A DNA stretch of 64,000 nt from JAFGCY01 sp964609245 (GTDB taxonomy: Bacteria > 4484-113 > JAFGCY01): positions 62,001 through 126,000 of the forward strand of contig CAZSSB010000001.1 of assembly GCA_964609245.1 (NCBI GenBank), written 5' to 3'. Under the pieces are notes generated by a model. The model searched no databases, had not been told where the DNA came from, and saw only the letters and a list, made by a program, of their open reading frames with translations. Within the stretch, counting starts at the first letter, position 1; each line of letters begins with the position of its first letter. Both the position numbers and the translations under genes were made by a program. Of this stretch, positions 7,551-14,128 are shown piece by piece.

Positions 7551-9683
7551 GTGGCAGATGTCATCGAGCTGGATCCGAAGCGGCGGCGCGGCAAGCCGGA
7601 GCCGGGCGCGGTGGCGGGCGGCGGCAGCGGCTCCGGCGGCGGCTGGGAGCGCGAGGGCGAGTTCCAGCTCAGGGCCGACTTCCAGCCGTCGGGCGACCAG
7701 CCCCAGGCGATCGACGCGCTGGTGCGCGGCATTGAGGACGGCCTGAGGTTCCAGACGCTGCTGGGCGCGACCGGCACAGGCAAGACCTTCACGCTGGCCA
7801 ACGTGATTCAGCGCGTCCAGCGGCCCACGCTGGTGATCAGCCACAACAAGACGCTGGCCGCCCAGCTCTGCGCCGAGTTTCGCGCGTTCTTCCCCGACAA
7901 CCACGTGGAGTACTTCGTCAGCTACTACGACTACTACCAGCCCGAGGCCTACATCCCCAAGACGGACACCTACATCGAGAAGGACTGCGAGATCAACGAG
8001 GAGATCGACCGCCTGCGCCACTCAGCCACCGAGGCGCTGCTGACCCGCCGCGACGTGGTGGTGGTCGCCTCCGTCAGCTGCATCTTCGGGCTGGGCAGCC
8101 CCGAGGACTACGAGGCGCTCAGCATGCGGCTCTATCCGGGCTTCTCCGTCCGCCGCGAGCAGCTGATCCGCCGCCTGGTGGACATGCAGTACATGCGCAA
8201 CGCCTACGAGCTGAAGCGCGGCACCTTCCGCGTCAAGGGCGACACCTTCGAGATCTACGCCCCGGACAAGGAGGAGATCACCCGCCTGGAGTTCTTCGGC
8301 GACCAGCTGGACGCGATCAGCGTGGTCGATCCCGTCACCGGCGACGCCCTGAGCCATCCTGCGCGCGTGACGCTGTTCCCCGCCAGCCACTACCTGGTGC
8401 TGCCCGACAAGCAGCAGCTGGCCGCCAGGTCGATCCGCGCCGAGCTCCGCGAGCGGCTGGCCCACTTCGAGGCCGAGGGCAAGGTGCTGGAGTACCAGCG
8501 GCTTAAGGAGCGTGTGAATTACGACCTCGAGATGATCGAGAACGTCGGCCACTGCGCGGGCGTCGAGAACTACAGCCGCCACTTCGAGGGCCGCCTGCCC
8601 GGCGAGACGCCCTCGAACCTGATCGAGTACTTCCCGGACGACTTCCTGATGATCATCGACGAGAGCCACGTCACCCTGCCGCAGCTGCACGCGATGTACA
8701 ACGGCGACAGAAGCCGCAAGGAGACGCTGGTGGAGCACGGCTTCCGGCTGCCCAGCGCGCTCGACAACCGGCCGCTGAGGTTCGAGGAGTGGGAGCGCTA
8801 CGTCAGCCAGGCGGTGTTCATGAGCGCCACGCCGGGGCCCTACGAGCTGGAGCACAGCGAGCAGATCGCCGAGCAGATCATCCGCCCCACCGGCCTGGTC
8901 GACCCGGAGATCACTCTGAGGCCCACCCGCCACCAGATCGACGACCTGCTGGAGCGGATCCAGGAGCGGATCGGCTTCGGCGAGCGCACGCTGGTGACGA
9001 CGCTGACCAAGCGGATGGCGGAGAACCTGGCGGAGTACCTGCTCAACGCCGGCGTCAAGACGCAGTACCTGCACTCGGACGTCGACACCGTGGAACGCAT
9101 CCGCATCCTGAAGGACCTGCGCTTGGGCACCTACGACGTGGTGGTGGGCATCAACCTGCTCCGCGAGGGCCTCGACCTGCCGGAGGTCAGCCTGATCGCG
9201 ATCCTCGACGCCGACAAGGAAGGCTTCCTCAGGAGCGACAAGAGCCTGATTCAGATCATCGGCCGCGCGGCGCGCAACGTCCGCGGCGAGGTGGTGCTCT
9301 ACGCCGACCAGATGACGGCCAGCATGCAGCGCGCCATCGACGAGACCAACCGCCGGCGCGAAAAGCAGCTCAGCTACAACGAGGAGCACGGGATCGTGCC
9401 CCGCACCATCGAGAAGGAGATCAAGGACATCACCGAGGGCCTGGAGGAGCAGGGGCTCAAGGTGGTACGCGCCCGCGGCGGCGGGCCCGACGAGTACGAC
9501 GCGATGGGCATCGCCGAGCTCAGCATGCTGATCGCCGAGCTGGAGCAGCAGATGCTGAAGTGGGCCGAGCTGCTGGAGTTCGAGAAGGCGGCGATCCTGC
9601 GCGACCAGGTCAAGGACCTGAACCTGAAGCTGCAAAGGAAGCTCAAGGCCGAGGGCATCGGCCAGCGCGGCAAGGTGGGGTGA
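7551..9683 (+). CDS. uvrB: UvrABC system protein B (excision repair)
   Basis: Damage-recognition subunit of nucleotide excision repair, a helicase-fold ATPase that receives lesions from UvrA and recruits UvrC. At 710 residues it is slightly longer than usual because of a Gly-rich N-terminal extension of about 36 residues. Walker A GATGTGKT at 72-79, the beta-hairpin region with YYDYYQPEAYIP, DESH box (IIDESHVTLPQ), motifs V and VI (NLLREGLDLPEVSL, QIIGRAARN) and a C-terminal UVR motif (residues about 670-700) are all intact. The GTG start agrees with the leaderless promoter signal; codons 1-36 are poorly conserved, so a later start is possible but has no better signal. Stop is TGA followed by TAG. 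Confidence 0.97.
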   Translation: MADVIELDPKRRRGKPEPGAVAGGGSGSGGGWEREGEFQLRADFQPSGDQPQAIDALVRGIEDGLRFQTLLGATGTGKTFTLANVIQRVQRPTLVISHNKTLAAQLCAEFRAFFPDNHVEYFVSYYDYYQPEAYIPKTDTYIEKDCEINEEIDRLRHSATEALLTRRDVVVVASVSCIFGLGSPEDYEALSMRLYPGFSVRREQLIRRLVDMQYMRNAYELKRGTFRVKGDTFEIYAPDKEEITRLEFFGDQLDAISVVDPVTGDALSHPARVTLFPASHYLVLPDKQQLAARSIRAELRERLAHFEAEGKVLEYQRLKERVNYDLEMIENVGHCAGVENYSRHFEGRLPGETPSNLIEYFPDDFLMIIDESHVTLPQLHAMYNGDRSRKETLVEHGFRLPSALDNRPLRFEEWERYVSQAVFMSATPGPYELEHSEQIAEQIIRPTGLVDPEITLRPTRHQIDDLLERIQERIGFGERTLVTTLTKRMAENLAEYLLNAGVKTQYLHSDVDTVERIRILKDLRLGTYDVVVGINLLREGLDLPEVSLIAILDADKEGFLRSDKSLIQIIGRAARNVRGEVVLYADQMTASMQRAIDETNRRREKQLSYNEEHGIVPRTIEKEIKDITEGLEEQGLKVVRARGGGPDEYDAMGIAELSMLIAELEQQMLKWAELLEFEKAAILRDQVKDLNLKLQRKLKAEGIGQRGKVG

Positions 9684-9799
9684 TAGGGCGCCCCGGAGCG
9701 CGGACGCCCCGTCCGCAGTCCGTGGGATGGGTCTCCGTGCCCGTCCTCTCTGGCAGCCCCTCCTGCGGCGGGAGCTTCAGCCCCCTGACCTCAATGAGG

Positions 9800-9856
9800 G
9801 GTAGCGGCGGGTTTCAACCCGCCGACCTCAATCGCGGGGATGAATCCCCGCCTACC
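9800..9856. repeat. Composite intergenic palindrome, unit 1
   Basis: Two perfect hairpins in tandem, 9805-9824 (CGGCGGGT/ACCCGCCG arms) and 9834-9851 (GCGGGGAT/ATCCCCGC arms), bounded by GGTAG on the left and CTACC on the right, so the unit is itself palindromic. It resembles mobile or REP-like intergenic repeats and does not code for protein. Confidence 0.65.
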
Positions 9857-9864
9857 AGCATTCC

Positions 9865-9937
9865 GGTAGCGGCGGGTCTCAACCCGCCGACGTTAGGCCG
9901 CCCCACAATCGAATCGCCGGACTGAAGTCCGGCCTAC
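9865..9937. repeat. Composite intergenic palindrome, unit 2
   Basis: Same design as unit 1: GGTAG, hairpin 9870-9889 (same arms, loop TCTC for TTTC), spacer, hairpin 9916-9933 (GCCGGACT/AGTCCGGC), CTACC. The first hairpin is almost identical to that of unit 1 and the second has different arms. Confidence 0.65.
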
Positions 9938-10002
9938 CGGGTCCGGGGCAGGCCAGCGGGCGCCAGCTTGCGCCAAATGACGCGTTTTCGGCGCAAGTAA
10001 GG

Positions 10003-10008
10003 TATACT
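10003..10008 (+). promoter_or_regulatory. -10 element TATACT, RRM gene 1
   Basis: GGTATACTGC with the same bases at the same distance from the start codon as in the second RRM gene. Transcription should begin near 10015, giving a leader of about 160 nt. Confidence 0.6.
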
Positions 10009-10014
10009 GCTCGT

Positions 10015-10175
10015 GATGCGCGCCATAGTGGCGCGATGCTCTAAGTATGAAAACTGCTATGCTCCGCTGATCCTCTGGCTTTGTCCCTCCATTGTGTGAG
10101 ACTTCCCAGCGATGACGCCTGCCTGGCCGTGTCCATACCGAAAGGCACATCAATAACTCACTCAAGGAGTGACAG
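10015..10175 (+). promoter_or_regulatory. Conserved structured 5' leader, RRM gene 1
   Basis: Starts with hairpin 10019-10035 (CGCGCC/GGCGCG), continues with a conserved AAGTATGAAAACTGCTA segment, and ends with a perfect 6-bp hairpin at 10158-10172 (TCACTC, AAG loop, GAGTGA) that buries the AAGGAG ribosome binding site before the ATG at 10176. Two further copies precede the other RRM genes. A role in temperature or autoregulatory control is inferred. Confidence 0.6.
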
Positions 10176-10454
10176 ATGAACGTTTATGTAGGCAACCTGT
10201 CCTATAACACCACCGAGGCCGATCTGCGCGAGGCGTTTGCCAAGCACGGTGAAGTCGACGAAGTCCGGATGATCACCGACCGCGACACCGGCCGCTCGAA
10301 GGGCTTCGGCTTCGTCGAGATGCCGAACGCCAGCGAGGCCCAGGCGGCGATCGGTGCGCTCAACGAGACCGAGCTGCACGAGCGTACGATCAAGGTCAAC
10401 GAGGCCAAGCCGCGTGAGGACCGCCCCCAGCGCGGTGGCGGCGGCCGCTGGTAA
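10176..10454 (+). CDS. RRM-type RNA-binding protein 1
   Basis: A 92-residue single RNA recognition motif protein. RNP2 is VYVGNLSY (residues 3-10) and RNP1 is KGFGFVEM (about 42-49), with the aromatic residues needed for RNA stacking. A short basic and Gly-rich tail (EDRPQRGGGGRW) follows. Proteins of this type in cyanobacteria and other bacteria are often cold-induced; the long conserved leader fits that but does not prove it. It is followed by a GC-rich hairpin, so it is probably monocistronic. It is very similar to the RRM genes at 10823 and 11876. Confidence 0.93.
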   Translation: MNVYVGNLSYNTTEADLREAFAKHGEVDEVRMITDRDTGRSKGFGFVEMPNASEAQAAIGALNETELHERTIKVNEAKPREDRPQRGGGGRW

Positions 10455-10477
10455 CCACAACCCGGATCATCAAAGAC

Positions 10478-10505
10478 GGCGGGGCGCGCTGCGGTGCGCC
10501 CCGCT
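10478..10505 (+). terminator. Terminator hairpin after RRM gene 1
   Basis: GC-rich stem GGGGCGC/GCGCCCC (10481-10487 with 10496-10502), extended by neighbouring pairs. No strong T-run follows. Confidence 0.55.
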
Positions 10506-10628
10506 GCATTCTGCTCCTGCTCCATATCGTCCGCCTGCTCAATCTGCTGTCGACCGGTCCTGGCCGCCGACTCCACGCAGCCTGCCGGCATCCTGCTTCG
10601 CACTGCATGCTGCGGGAGTGTTTCTGAG

Positions 10629-10656
10629 TTGCGTTTCTGGCCAGATACGGTATACT
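10629..10656 (+). promoter_or_regulatory. Promoter of RRM gene 2
   Basis: -35-like TTGCGT (10629-10634), 16-nt spacer, -10 TATACT (10651-10656). A comparable TTGCGC precedes the third RRM promoter at 17-nt spacing. Confidence 0.5.
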
Positions 10657-10662
10657 GCCCGT

Positions 10663-10822
10663 GATGGCGCGCCATGGTGGCGCGATGCTCGAAGTATGAA
10701 AACTGCTATGATCCGCTGAACGACTGGCTGTCCCTCCTTTGTGTGTGGCTTCCCAGCGATGACGCCGGCCTGGCTGTGTCCATACCGAGACGAACATCAA
10801 TATCTCACTCAAGGAGTGACAC
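10663..10822 (+). promoter_or_regulatory. Conserved structured 5' leader, RRM gene 2
   Basis: Homologous to leader 1 along its whole length: first hairpin at 10668-10684, AAGTATGAAAACTGCTA segment, a shared TTCCCAGCGATGACGCC block, and an identical hairpin at 10805-10819 over the ribosome binding site. The start codon is GTG at 10823 instead of ATG. Confidence 0.6.
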
Positions 10823-11110
10823 GTGAATATCTACGTAGGCAACCTGTCCTATAACACGACCGAGGCCGATCTGCGCGAGGCGTTCTCCAAGCATGGAGAA
10901 GTCAGCGAAGTGCGGATGATCACCGACCGCGACACCGGCCGCTCGAAGGGCTTCGGCTTCGTTGAGATGCCCAACGCCGAGGAGGCCCGCGCGGCGATGG
11001 ACGCGCTCAACGAGACGGATCTGCACGAGCGCACGATCAAGGTCAACGAGGCGCGTCCGCGTGAGGACCGTCCCCAGCGCCGCGGTGGCGGCGGCGGCGG
11101 TCGCTGGTAA
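10823..11110 (+). CDS. RRM-type RNA-binding protein 2
   Basis: A 95-residue single-RRM protein with RNP2 IYVGNLSY and RNP1 KGFGFVEM, ending in a Gly-rich tail (RRGGGGGGRW). It differs from RRM 1 by a minority of residues, so the two are a recent duplication including the leader. The GTG start is fixed by AAGGAG seven bases upstream and by homology of the first residues. A terminator-like hairpin follows. Confidence 0.93.
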   Translation: MNIYVGNLSYNTTEADLREAFSKHGEVSEVRMITDRDTGRSKGFGFVEMPNAEEARAAMDALNETDLHERTIKVNEARPREDRPQRRGGGGGGRW

Positions 11111-11132
11111 CCACCAGCTCGACATGCAAAGA

Positions 11133-11162
11133 CGGCGGGGTGCACTACGGTGTGCCCCGCCG
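11133..11162 (+). terminator. Terminator hairpin after RRM gene 2
   Basis: Twelve-pair stem (left arm 11133-11144, right arm 11151-11162) closed by six bases and followed by a pyrimidine-rich stretch (CACTCTTCTCTTCC). Confidence 0.65.
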
Positions 11163-11237
11163 CACTCTTCTCTTCCCCGTCCCCGGTCCCCTCACCGTTT
11201 CCAGTATCACTTCCCCCTGGGCCCTGGCGCCCGCCGG

Positions 11238-11243
11238 TACAAT
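11238..11243 (+). promoter_or_regulatory. -10 element TACAAT
   Basis: GGTACAAT 34 bases before the ATG at 11277, giving a short leader with GGGAGGTG. Confidence 0.4.
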
Positions 11244-11276
11244 GTGGCGTAGCTACCGCCAGCGGGAGGTGCGCCG

Positions 11277-11573
11277 ATGTTGCCCAAGCGCAAAGCAATC
11301 CGCCAGCCGCTGCTCGGCATGCTGGCCGATCGGGGGGGCAGCGCCAGGCCCAAAGACCTCTACGGTCCGCTGGCCGAGCAGTTCAGGCTGACGGCCGCCG
11401 ATCTGGCCGAGACCTGCGGCGGCGACTCCAAGTGGCAGGCGATGGTGCGCGAGGCCCGTGACCACCTGGTTCTGCAGGGCCTGATCCATCCGGCGAAGGG
11501 TGAGCACCGCGGGGTCTGGACCCTGACGGCCAGTGGCCGCCGGGCGGCTCAGGATTCGCCCTCCGCCGGCTGA
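11277..11573 (+). CDS. Mrr N-terminal-like winged-helix protein
   Basis: A 98-residue protein resembling the stand-alone N-terminal winged-helix domain of Mrr-type restriction proteins: RQPLLGMLADRGGSARPKD at the start, a W-x-x-x-V-R-E-A-R segment in the middle, then LVLQGLIHPAKGEHRGVWTLTASGR at the end. No nuclease domain (PD-ExK) follows, so it is probably a DNA-binding regulator rather than a restriction enzyme. The start has GGGAGGTG seven bases upstream. It sits between two RRM genes but has its own promoter. Confidence 0.65.
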   Translation: MLPKRKAIRQPLLGMLADRGGSARPKDLYGPLAEQFRLTAADLAETCGGDSKWQAMVREARDHLVLQGLIHPAKGEHRGVWTLTASGRRAAQDSPSAG

Positions 11574-11678
11574 ACCCGGACGCGGACCGCGTCGGCGTCG
11601 GGGCCGGCCTGAGCCTGAGGGATGCACCTGCCCGGCTGGTCCGGTGCCCGTTCAGGGCCGTCCGGGTGCCGGCGGCGG

Positions 11679-11707
11679 TTGCGCTCTGGCCCGAAAACCG
11701 TTATCAT
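11679..11707 (+). promoter_or_regulatory. Promoter of RRM gene 3
   Basis: -35-like TTGCGC (11679-11684), 17-nt spacer, -10 TATCAT (11702-11707). Confidence 0.45.
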
Positions 11708-11713
11708 TCACGC

Positions 11714-11875
11714 CGATGACGCGCCGCTGGTGGCGCGATGCGGGAAAGTATGAAGGCTGCTAGCTACTCTGATCGACTGGATTGACTCCTCCCGGTGTGA
11801 GGCTCCCCCAGAGATGAGTTCTGCTTTGCTGCTGAGTACCGAGACGCTCATCGACAACCGTATTGGAGTCTTTGC
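11714..11875 (+). promoter_or_regulatory. Conserved structured 5' leader, RRM gene 3
   Basis: A more diverged copy of the RRM leader with the same length. It keeps the first hairpin (11720-11737, CGCGCC/GGCGCG), AAGTATGAA, CTGCTA and a CCCAGAGATGA block. The hairpin over the ribosome binding site is not kept; the site here is GGAGT. Confidence 0.5.
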
Positions 11876-12157
11876 ATGAACATCTATGTTGGTAACCTGT
11901 CCTACGACACCACCGAGGCCGACCTGCGCACGGCGTTCAGCGCCCACGGCGCAGTGGACTCGGTCCGCTTGATCACTGACCGCGATTCGGGGCGCTCCAA
12001 GGGCTTCGGCTTCGTCGAGATGCCCGATGAGGGCGAGGCGCGGGCCGCGATGGACGCACTCAATGGTACCGAGATGCAGGGCCGCACCATCAAGGTCAAC
12101 GAAGCCCGTCCGCGTGAGGACCGTCCCCAGCGCGGCGGCGGCGGGGGCCGCTGGTAG
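11876..12157 (+). CDS. RRM-type RNA-binding protein 3
   Basis: A 93-residue single-RRM protein with RNP2 IYVGNLSY, RNP1 KGFGFVEM and a Gly-rich tail ending GGGRW. It is the most diverged of the three copies (DTTEADLRTAFSAHG, RLITDRDSGRSK) but keeps all RNA-contacting aromatic positions. A hairpin follows at 12168. Confidence 0.93.
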   Translation: MNIYVGNLSYDTTEADLRTAFSAHGAVDSVRLITDRDSGRSKGFGFVEMPDEGEARAAMDALNGTEMQGRTIKVNEARPREDRPQRGGGGGRW

Positions 12158-12167
12158 GCTGAGCATC

Positions 12168-12186
12168 GGGCGGCGAACGGCCGCCC
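12168..12186 (+). terminator. Terminator hairpin after RRM gene 3
   Basis: Perfect stem GGGCGGC/GCCGCCC (12168-12174 with 12180-12186) closed by five bases. Confidence 0.55.
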
Positions 12187-12247
12187 ACTAAATCGCGTCC
12201 CAGACACATGACCGGGGACGGCTGCGGTCGTCCGGCGGAGGTGGGAT

Positions 12248-12640
12248 ATGGAAACGGCCGCGAGGAGCCGGTGGCGCCTGCCAGCAGCGCTGCGCTGGGG
12301 CGGCCGCGGGCTGTTCATCGCGCTGGCGCTGTTCTGGCTGTGGTTCATGGTCGGCTCCTTCATCTACGAGCTGCAGCAGGGGATCGCCGGGGCCACCATC
12401 CACGTCTTCCAGGCGGCGGTGCTGGTGCTGTCCACGGTGGTGGTCTTCACCCTCGAGCTTGCCGGCGGCTTGCTGCTGGTCGCGCTGGCTGTCGCCACCT
12501 GGGTGCAGTGGGGTCGCCATAACATCTTCGTCTGTCTGATCATGTGCCTGCCGCTGCTGCTGAGCGGGCTGCTGCTGATCGCCGCCTGGGCTGCGCAGCG
12601 CCGCCCCGCCCAGCGCCGAGTTTCCGGTACAATGAAGTAA
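12248..12640 (+). CDS. Small membrane protein (paralog of next gene)
   Basis: A 130-residue protein with four hydrophobic segments (about 20-42, 47-70, 73-93 and 96-117) and a basic C-terminus. GGAGGTGGG precedes the ATG at 12248. It looks related to the next protein: both begin with R-G-hydrophobic plus WxxWF/YxV and share N-hydrophobic-LP-hydrophobic-SGxLLI in the last segment. The family resembles DUF7670-type membrane proteins, an assignment I hold weakly. Function unknown. Confidence 0.7.
   Translation: METAARSRWRLPAALRWGGRGLFIALALFWLWFMVGSFIYELQQGIAGATIHVFQAAVLVLSTVVVFTLELAGGLLLVALAVATWVQWGRHNIFVCLIMCLPLLLSGLLLIAAWAAQRRPAQRRVSGTMK
12628..12633 (+). promoter_or_regulatory. -10 element TACAAT inside the end of the preceding gene
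   Basis: GGTACAAT overlaps the last codons of the preceding gene, 58 bases before the ATG at 12692. Confidence 0.35.
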
Positions 12641-12691
12641 CAAAGCCGGGAGCGGCGGGGGCGGCGTCAGCCCCGGCGCCGGGAGGTGGTA

Positions 12692-13147
12692 ATGGCTGGC
12701 ATTCTGAATCCGGGCCGGCAGCGCTCGGCCTTCACCCGTGGTATCGCCTGGCTGATGCTGATCGTCTGGGCGGGCTGGTGGATCTTCTACGGCGTAGCGT
12801 CGGGCATCGGCGAAACTGCCGAGTTGGGCATGACGGGTCCCGTGATGTACCTGATCATGCCGGTGGTGATCCTGGTGCTGCTGTGGATCTGCTGGCGCTG
12901 GGAGCTGATCGGCGGCATTCTGTTGATCGCAGCCGCACTGGTTTTCGGCTACTTGGTCTTCGACATCGCCGGGTCGGGGCAGCACCCGCTGCTGCAGAAC
13001 CTCATATTCCTGACTATGATCTTGCCGGCGATCTTCAGCGGCGTGCTGCTGATCCTGTGCGGCATCTTCAGCTGGGCGGGACGGCCGCGCCAGGAGCCCC
13101 CGGCGCCGTCGACACCCGAGCCGCCGGGTGCCCCGGCTACAGGCTAG
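12692..13147 (+). CDS. Small membrane protein (paralog of preceding gene)
   Basis: A 151-residue protein with four hydrophobic segments and a Pro-rich cytoplasmic tail (QEPPAPSTPEPPGAP). The ATG at 12692 is chosen over an in-frame GTG at 12686 because GGGAGGTG lies at the right distance from it. It shares the sequence pattern of the protein at 12248 and is probably a tandem duplicate. No catalytic motif is visible. Confidence 0.7.
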   Translation: MAGILNPGRQRSAFTRGIAWLMLIVWAGWWIFYGVASGIGETAELGMTGPVMYLIMPVVILVLLWICWRWELIGGILLIAAALVFGYLVFDIAGSGQHPLLQNLIFLTMILPAIFSGVLLILCGIFSWAGRPRQEPPAPSTPEPPGAPATG

Positions 13148-13215
13148 CGACCACGAACACGCGGACGGCTGATCCGCCGCGGCGGCGGCGCTTGGCCGCG
13201 CGGCTCGCTTGAGGC

Positions 13216-13221
13216 TAGAAT
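13216..13221 (+). promoter_or_regulatory. -10 element TAGAAT
   Basis: GCTAGAAT 68 bases before the ATG at 13290. Confidence 0.35.
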
Positions 13222-13289
13222 AGGCATGCTGCGAGGAATCATCCCGCCGCGGCTTGAGTTCAGGCCGTCGGCGGCCCGGGAGGTATGCC

Positions 13290-13790
13290 ATGGCCGATCA
13301 GCCCAGGCGCTGCCCCAGCTGTCACGCGGAACTGCCGCTCGGCGCGCGCTCGTGCCTGTCCTGCGGCTATCAGCTCGGCGAGGAGCCCGCCGCGGTGGAG
13401 CTGGATCCGCACCCCACCGGCGGTGAGGAAGCCGCCACGCCGCTGGTCAGCAGCACCGCGGAGGACACCCTCAGTTCGGTCAACCGCGCGCTTTTGGTAG
13501 CGGTGATCGTGGTGATCGTCGCGATCGTGCTGATCAACATCCCGAACATTCTGTCGGCGCTGGCCGGCCTGGGCTGGGTACTGGGCGGCTGGCTGCTGCT
13601 GGTGCTGCCCAGCGCCGTCTGCTGCCACTTCCTGGCGGCGGCCAAGGGCTATCACGAGAACTACGCGTTGCTCTGGGGGGTGCTGGGCGGCGTGCTGGCG
13701 CTGGTGACCTACGCCGGGCTCCCCGACCGCCGCAGCCGCCAGCTGCTCACGCAGATCGAGCGGCACCTAAGCCGCCAGCGTGGGTTGTAG
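13290..13790 (+). CDS. Zinc-ribbon membrane protein
   Basis: A 166-residue protein that starts with a zinc-ribbon: CPSCHAELPLGARSCLSCG places four cysteines as CxxC...CxxC. A linker and three hydrophobic segments follow (about 68-88, 95-120 and 127-147), then a charged tail. The ATG at 13290 has GGGAGGT nine bases upstream and puts the zinc-ribbon at the N-terminus. Such proteins are common and mostly uncharacterised. Confidence 0.7.
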   Translation: MADQPRRCPSCHAELPLGARSCLSCGYQLGEEPAAVELDPHPTGGEEAATPLVSSTAEDTLSSVNRALLVAVIVVIVAIVLINIPNILSALAGLGWVLGGWLLLVLPSAVCCHFLAAAKGYHENYALLWGVLGGVLALVTYAGLPDRRSRQLLTQIERHLSRQRGL

Positions 13791-13907
13791 CGAGGCAGCG
13801 CGGCGCCGGAGCACGGGGGTTGCCTGAGGCAGCACTCTGACCCGCTGCGCAGACACCCGTGGCGGCCGGCTGCTTGTGCGGCCCCGGCCTATCCCGCCTG
13901 CGCTGTG

Positions 13908-14033
13908 CTAGCCGGTCGCGAAGTCGAATTCCTCGTCTTCCTCGTCCTCGGTGATCAGGGAGGAGACGAAGTAGACGCCTGCCGCGAGCACGGCCAGCGC
14001 GGTCACTACGCCGATGGCTTTCCAGAAACGCAT
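13908..14033 (-). CDS. Small membrane-anchored acidic protein, 41 aa
   Basis: MRFWKAIGVVTALAVLAAGVYF begins a 41-residue protein with one N-terminal hydrophobic segment and an acidic tail (TEDEEDEEFDFATG). The ATG at 14033 has GGAGGTGGGACA directly upstream. The same frame is open further 5' to 14132, but that stretch lacks a ribosome site and runs into the next gene's end. No family recognised. Confidence 0.55.
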   Translation of the reverse strand: MRFWKAIGVVTALAVLAAGVYFVSSLITEDEEDEEFDFATG

Positions 14034-14085
14034 TGTCCCACCTCCACTGATAGGACTCCAGCAGTCTGCATCATGTTCTACCACA

Positions 14086-14106
14086 CCGCCGCCGGGCTTG
14101 CGGCGG
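14086..14106 (-). terminator. Hairpin after the DNA polymerase gene
   Basis: CCGCCG (14086-14091) pairs with CGGCGG (14101-14106) just beyond the stop of the minus-strand polymerase gene. No T-run. Confidence 0.35.
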
Positions 14107-14128
14107 CCGGCGGGCGTCAGGGAGGCGG

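Noticed and set aside
8022..9635. Long minus-strand frame inside uvrB
   Set aside because: uvrB is unambiguous on the other strand with all motifs intact, so this is a shadow.
9684..10002. CRISPR array, because of regularly spaced similar palindromes
   Set aside because: There are only two units, each built from two different hairpins, with no unique spacers between identical repeats and no cas genes.
12188..13291. Long minus-strand frame across the small membrane protein genes
   Set aside because: The plus-strand genes have ribosome binding sites and membrane-segment patterns; the antisense translation is Gln/Pro/Arg-rich noise.
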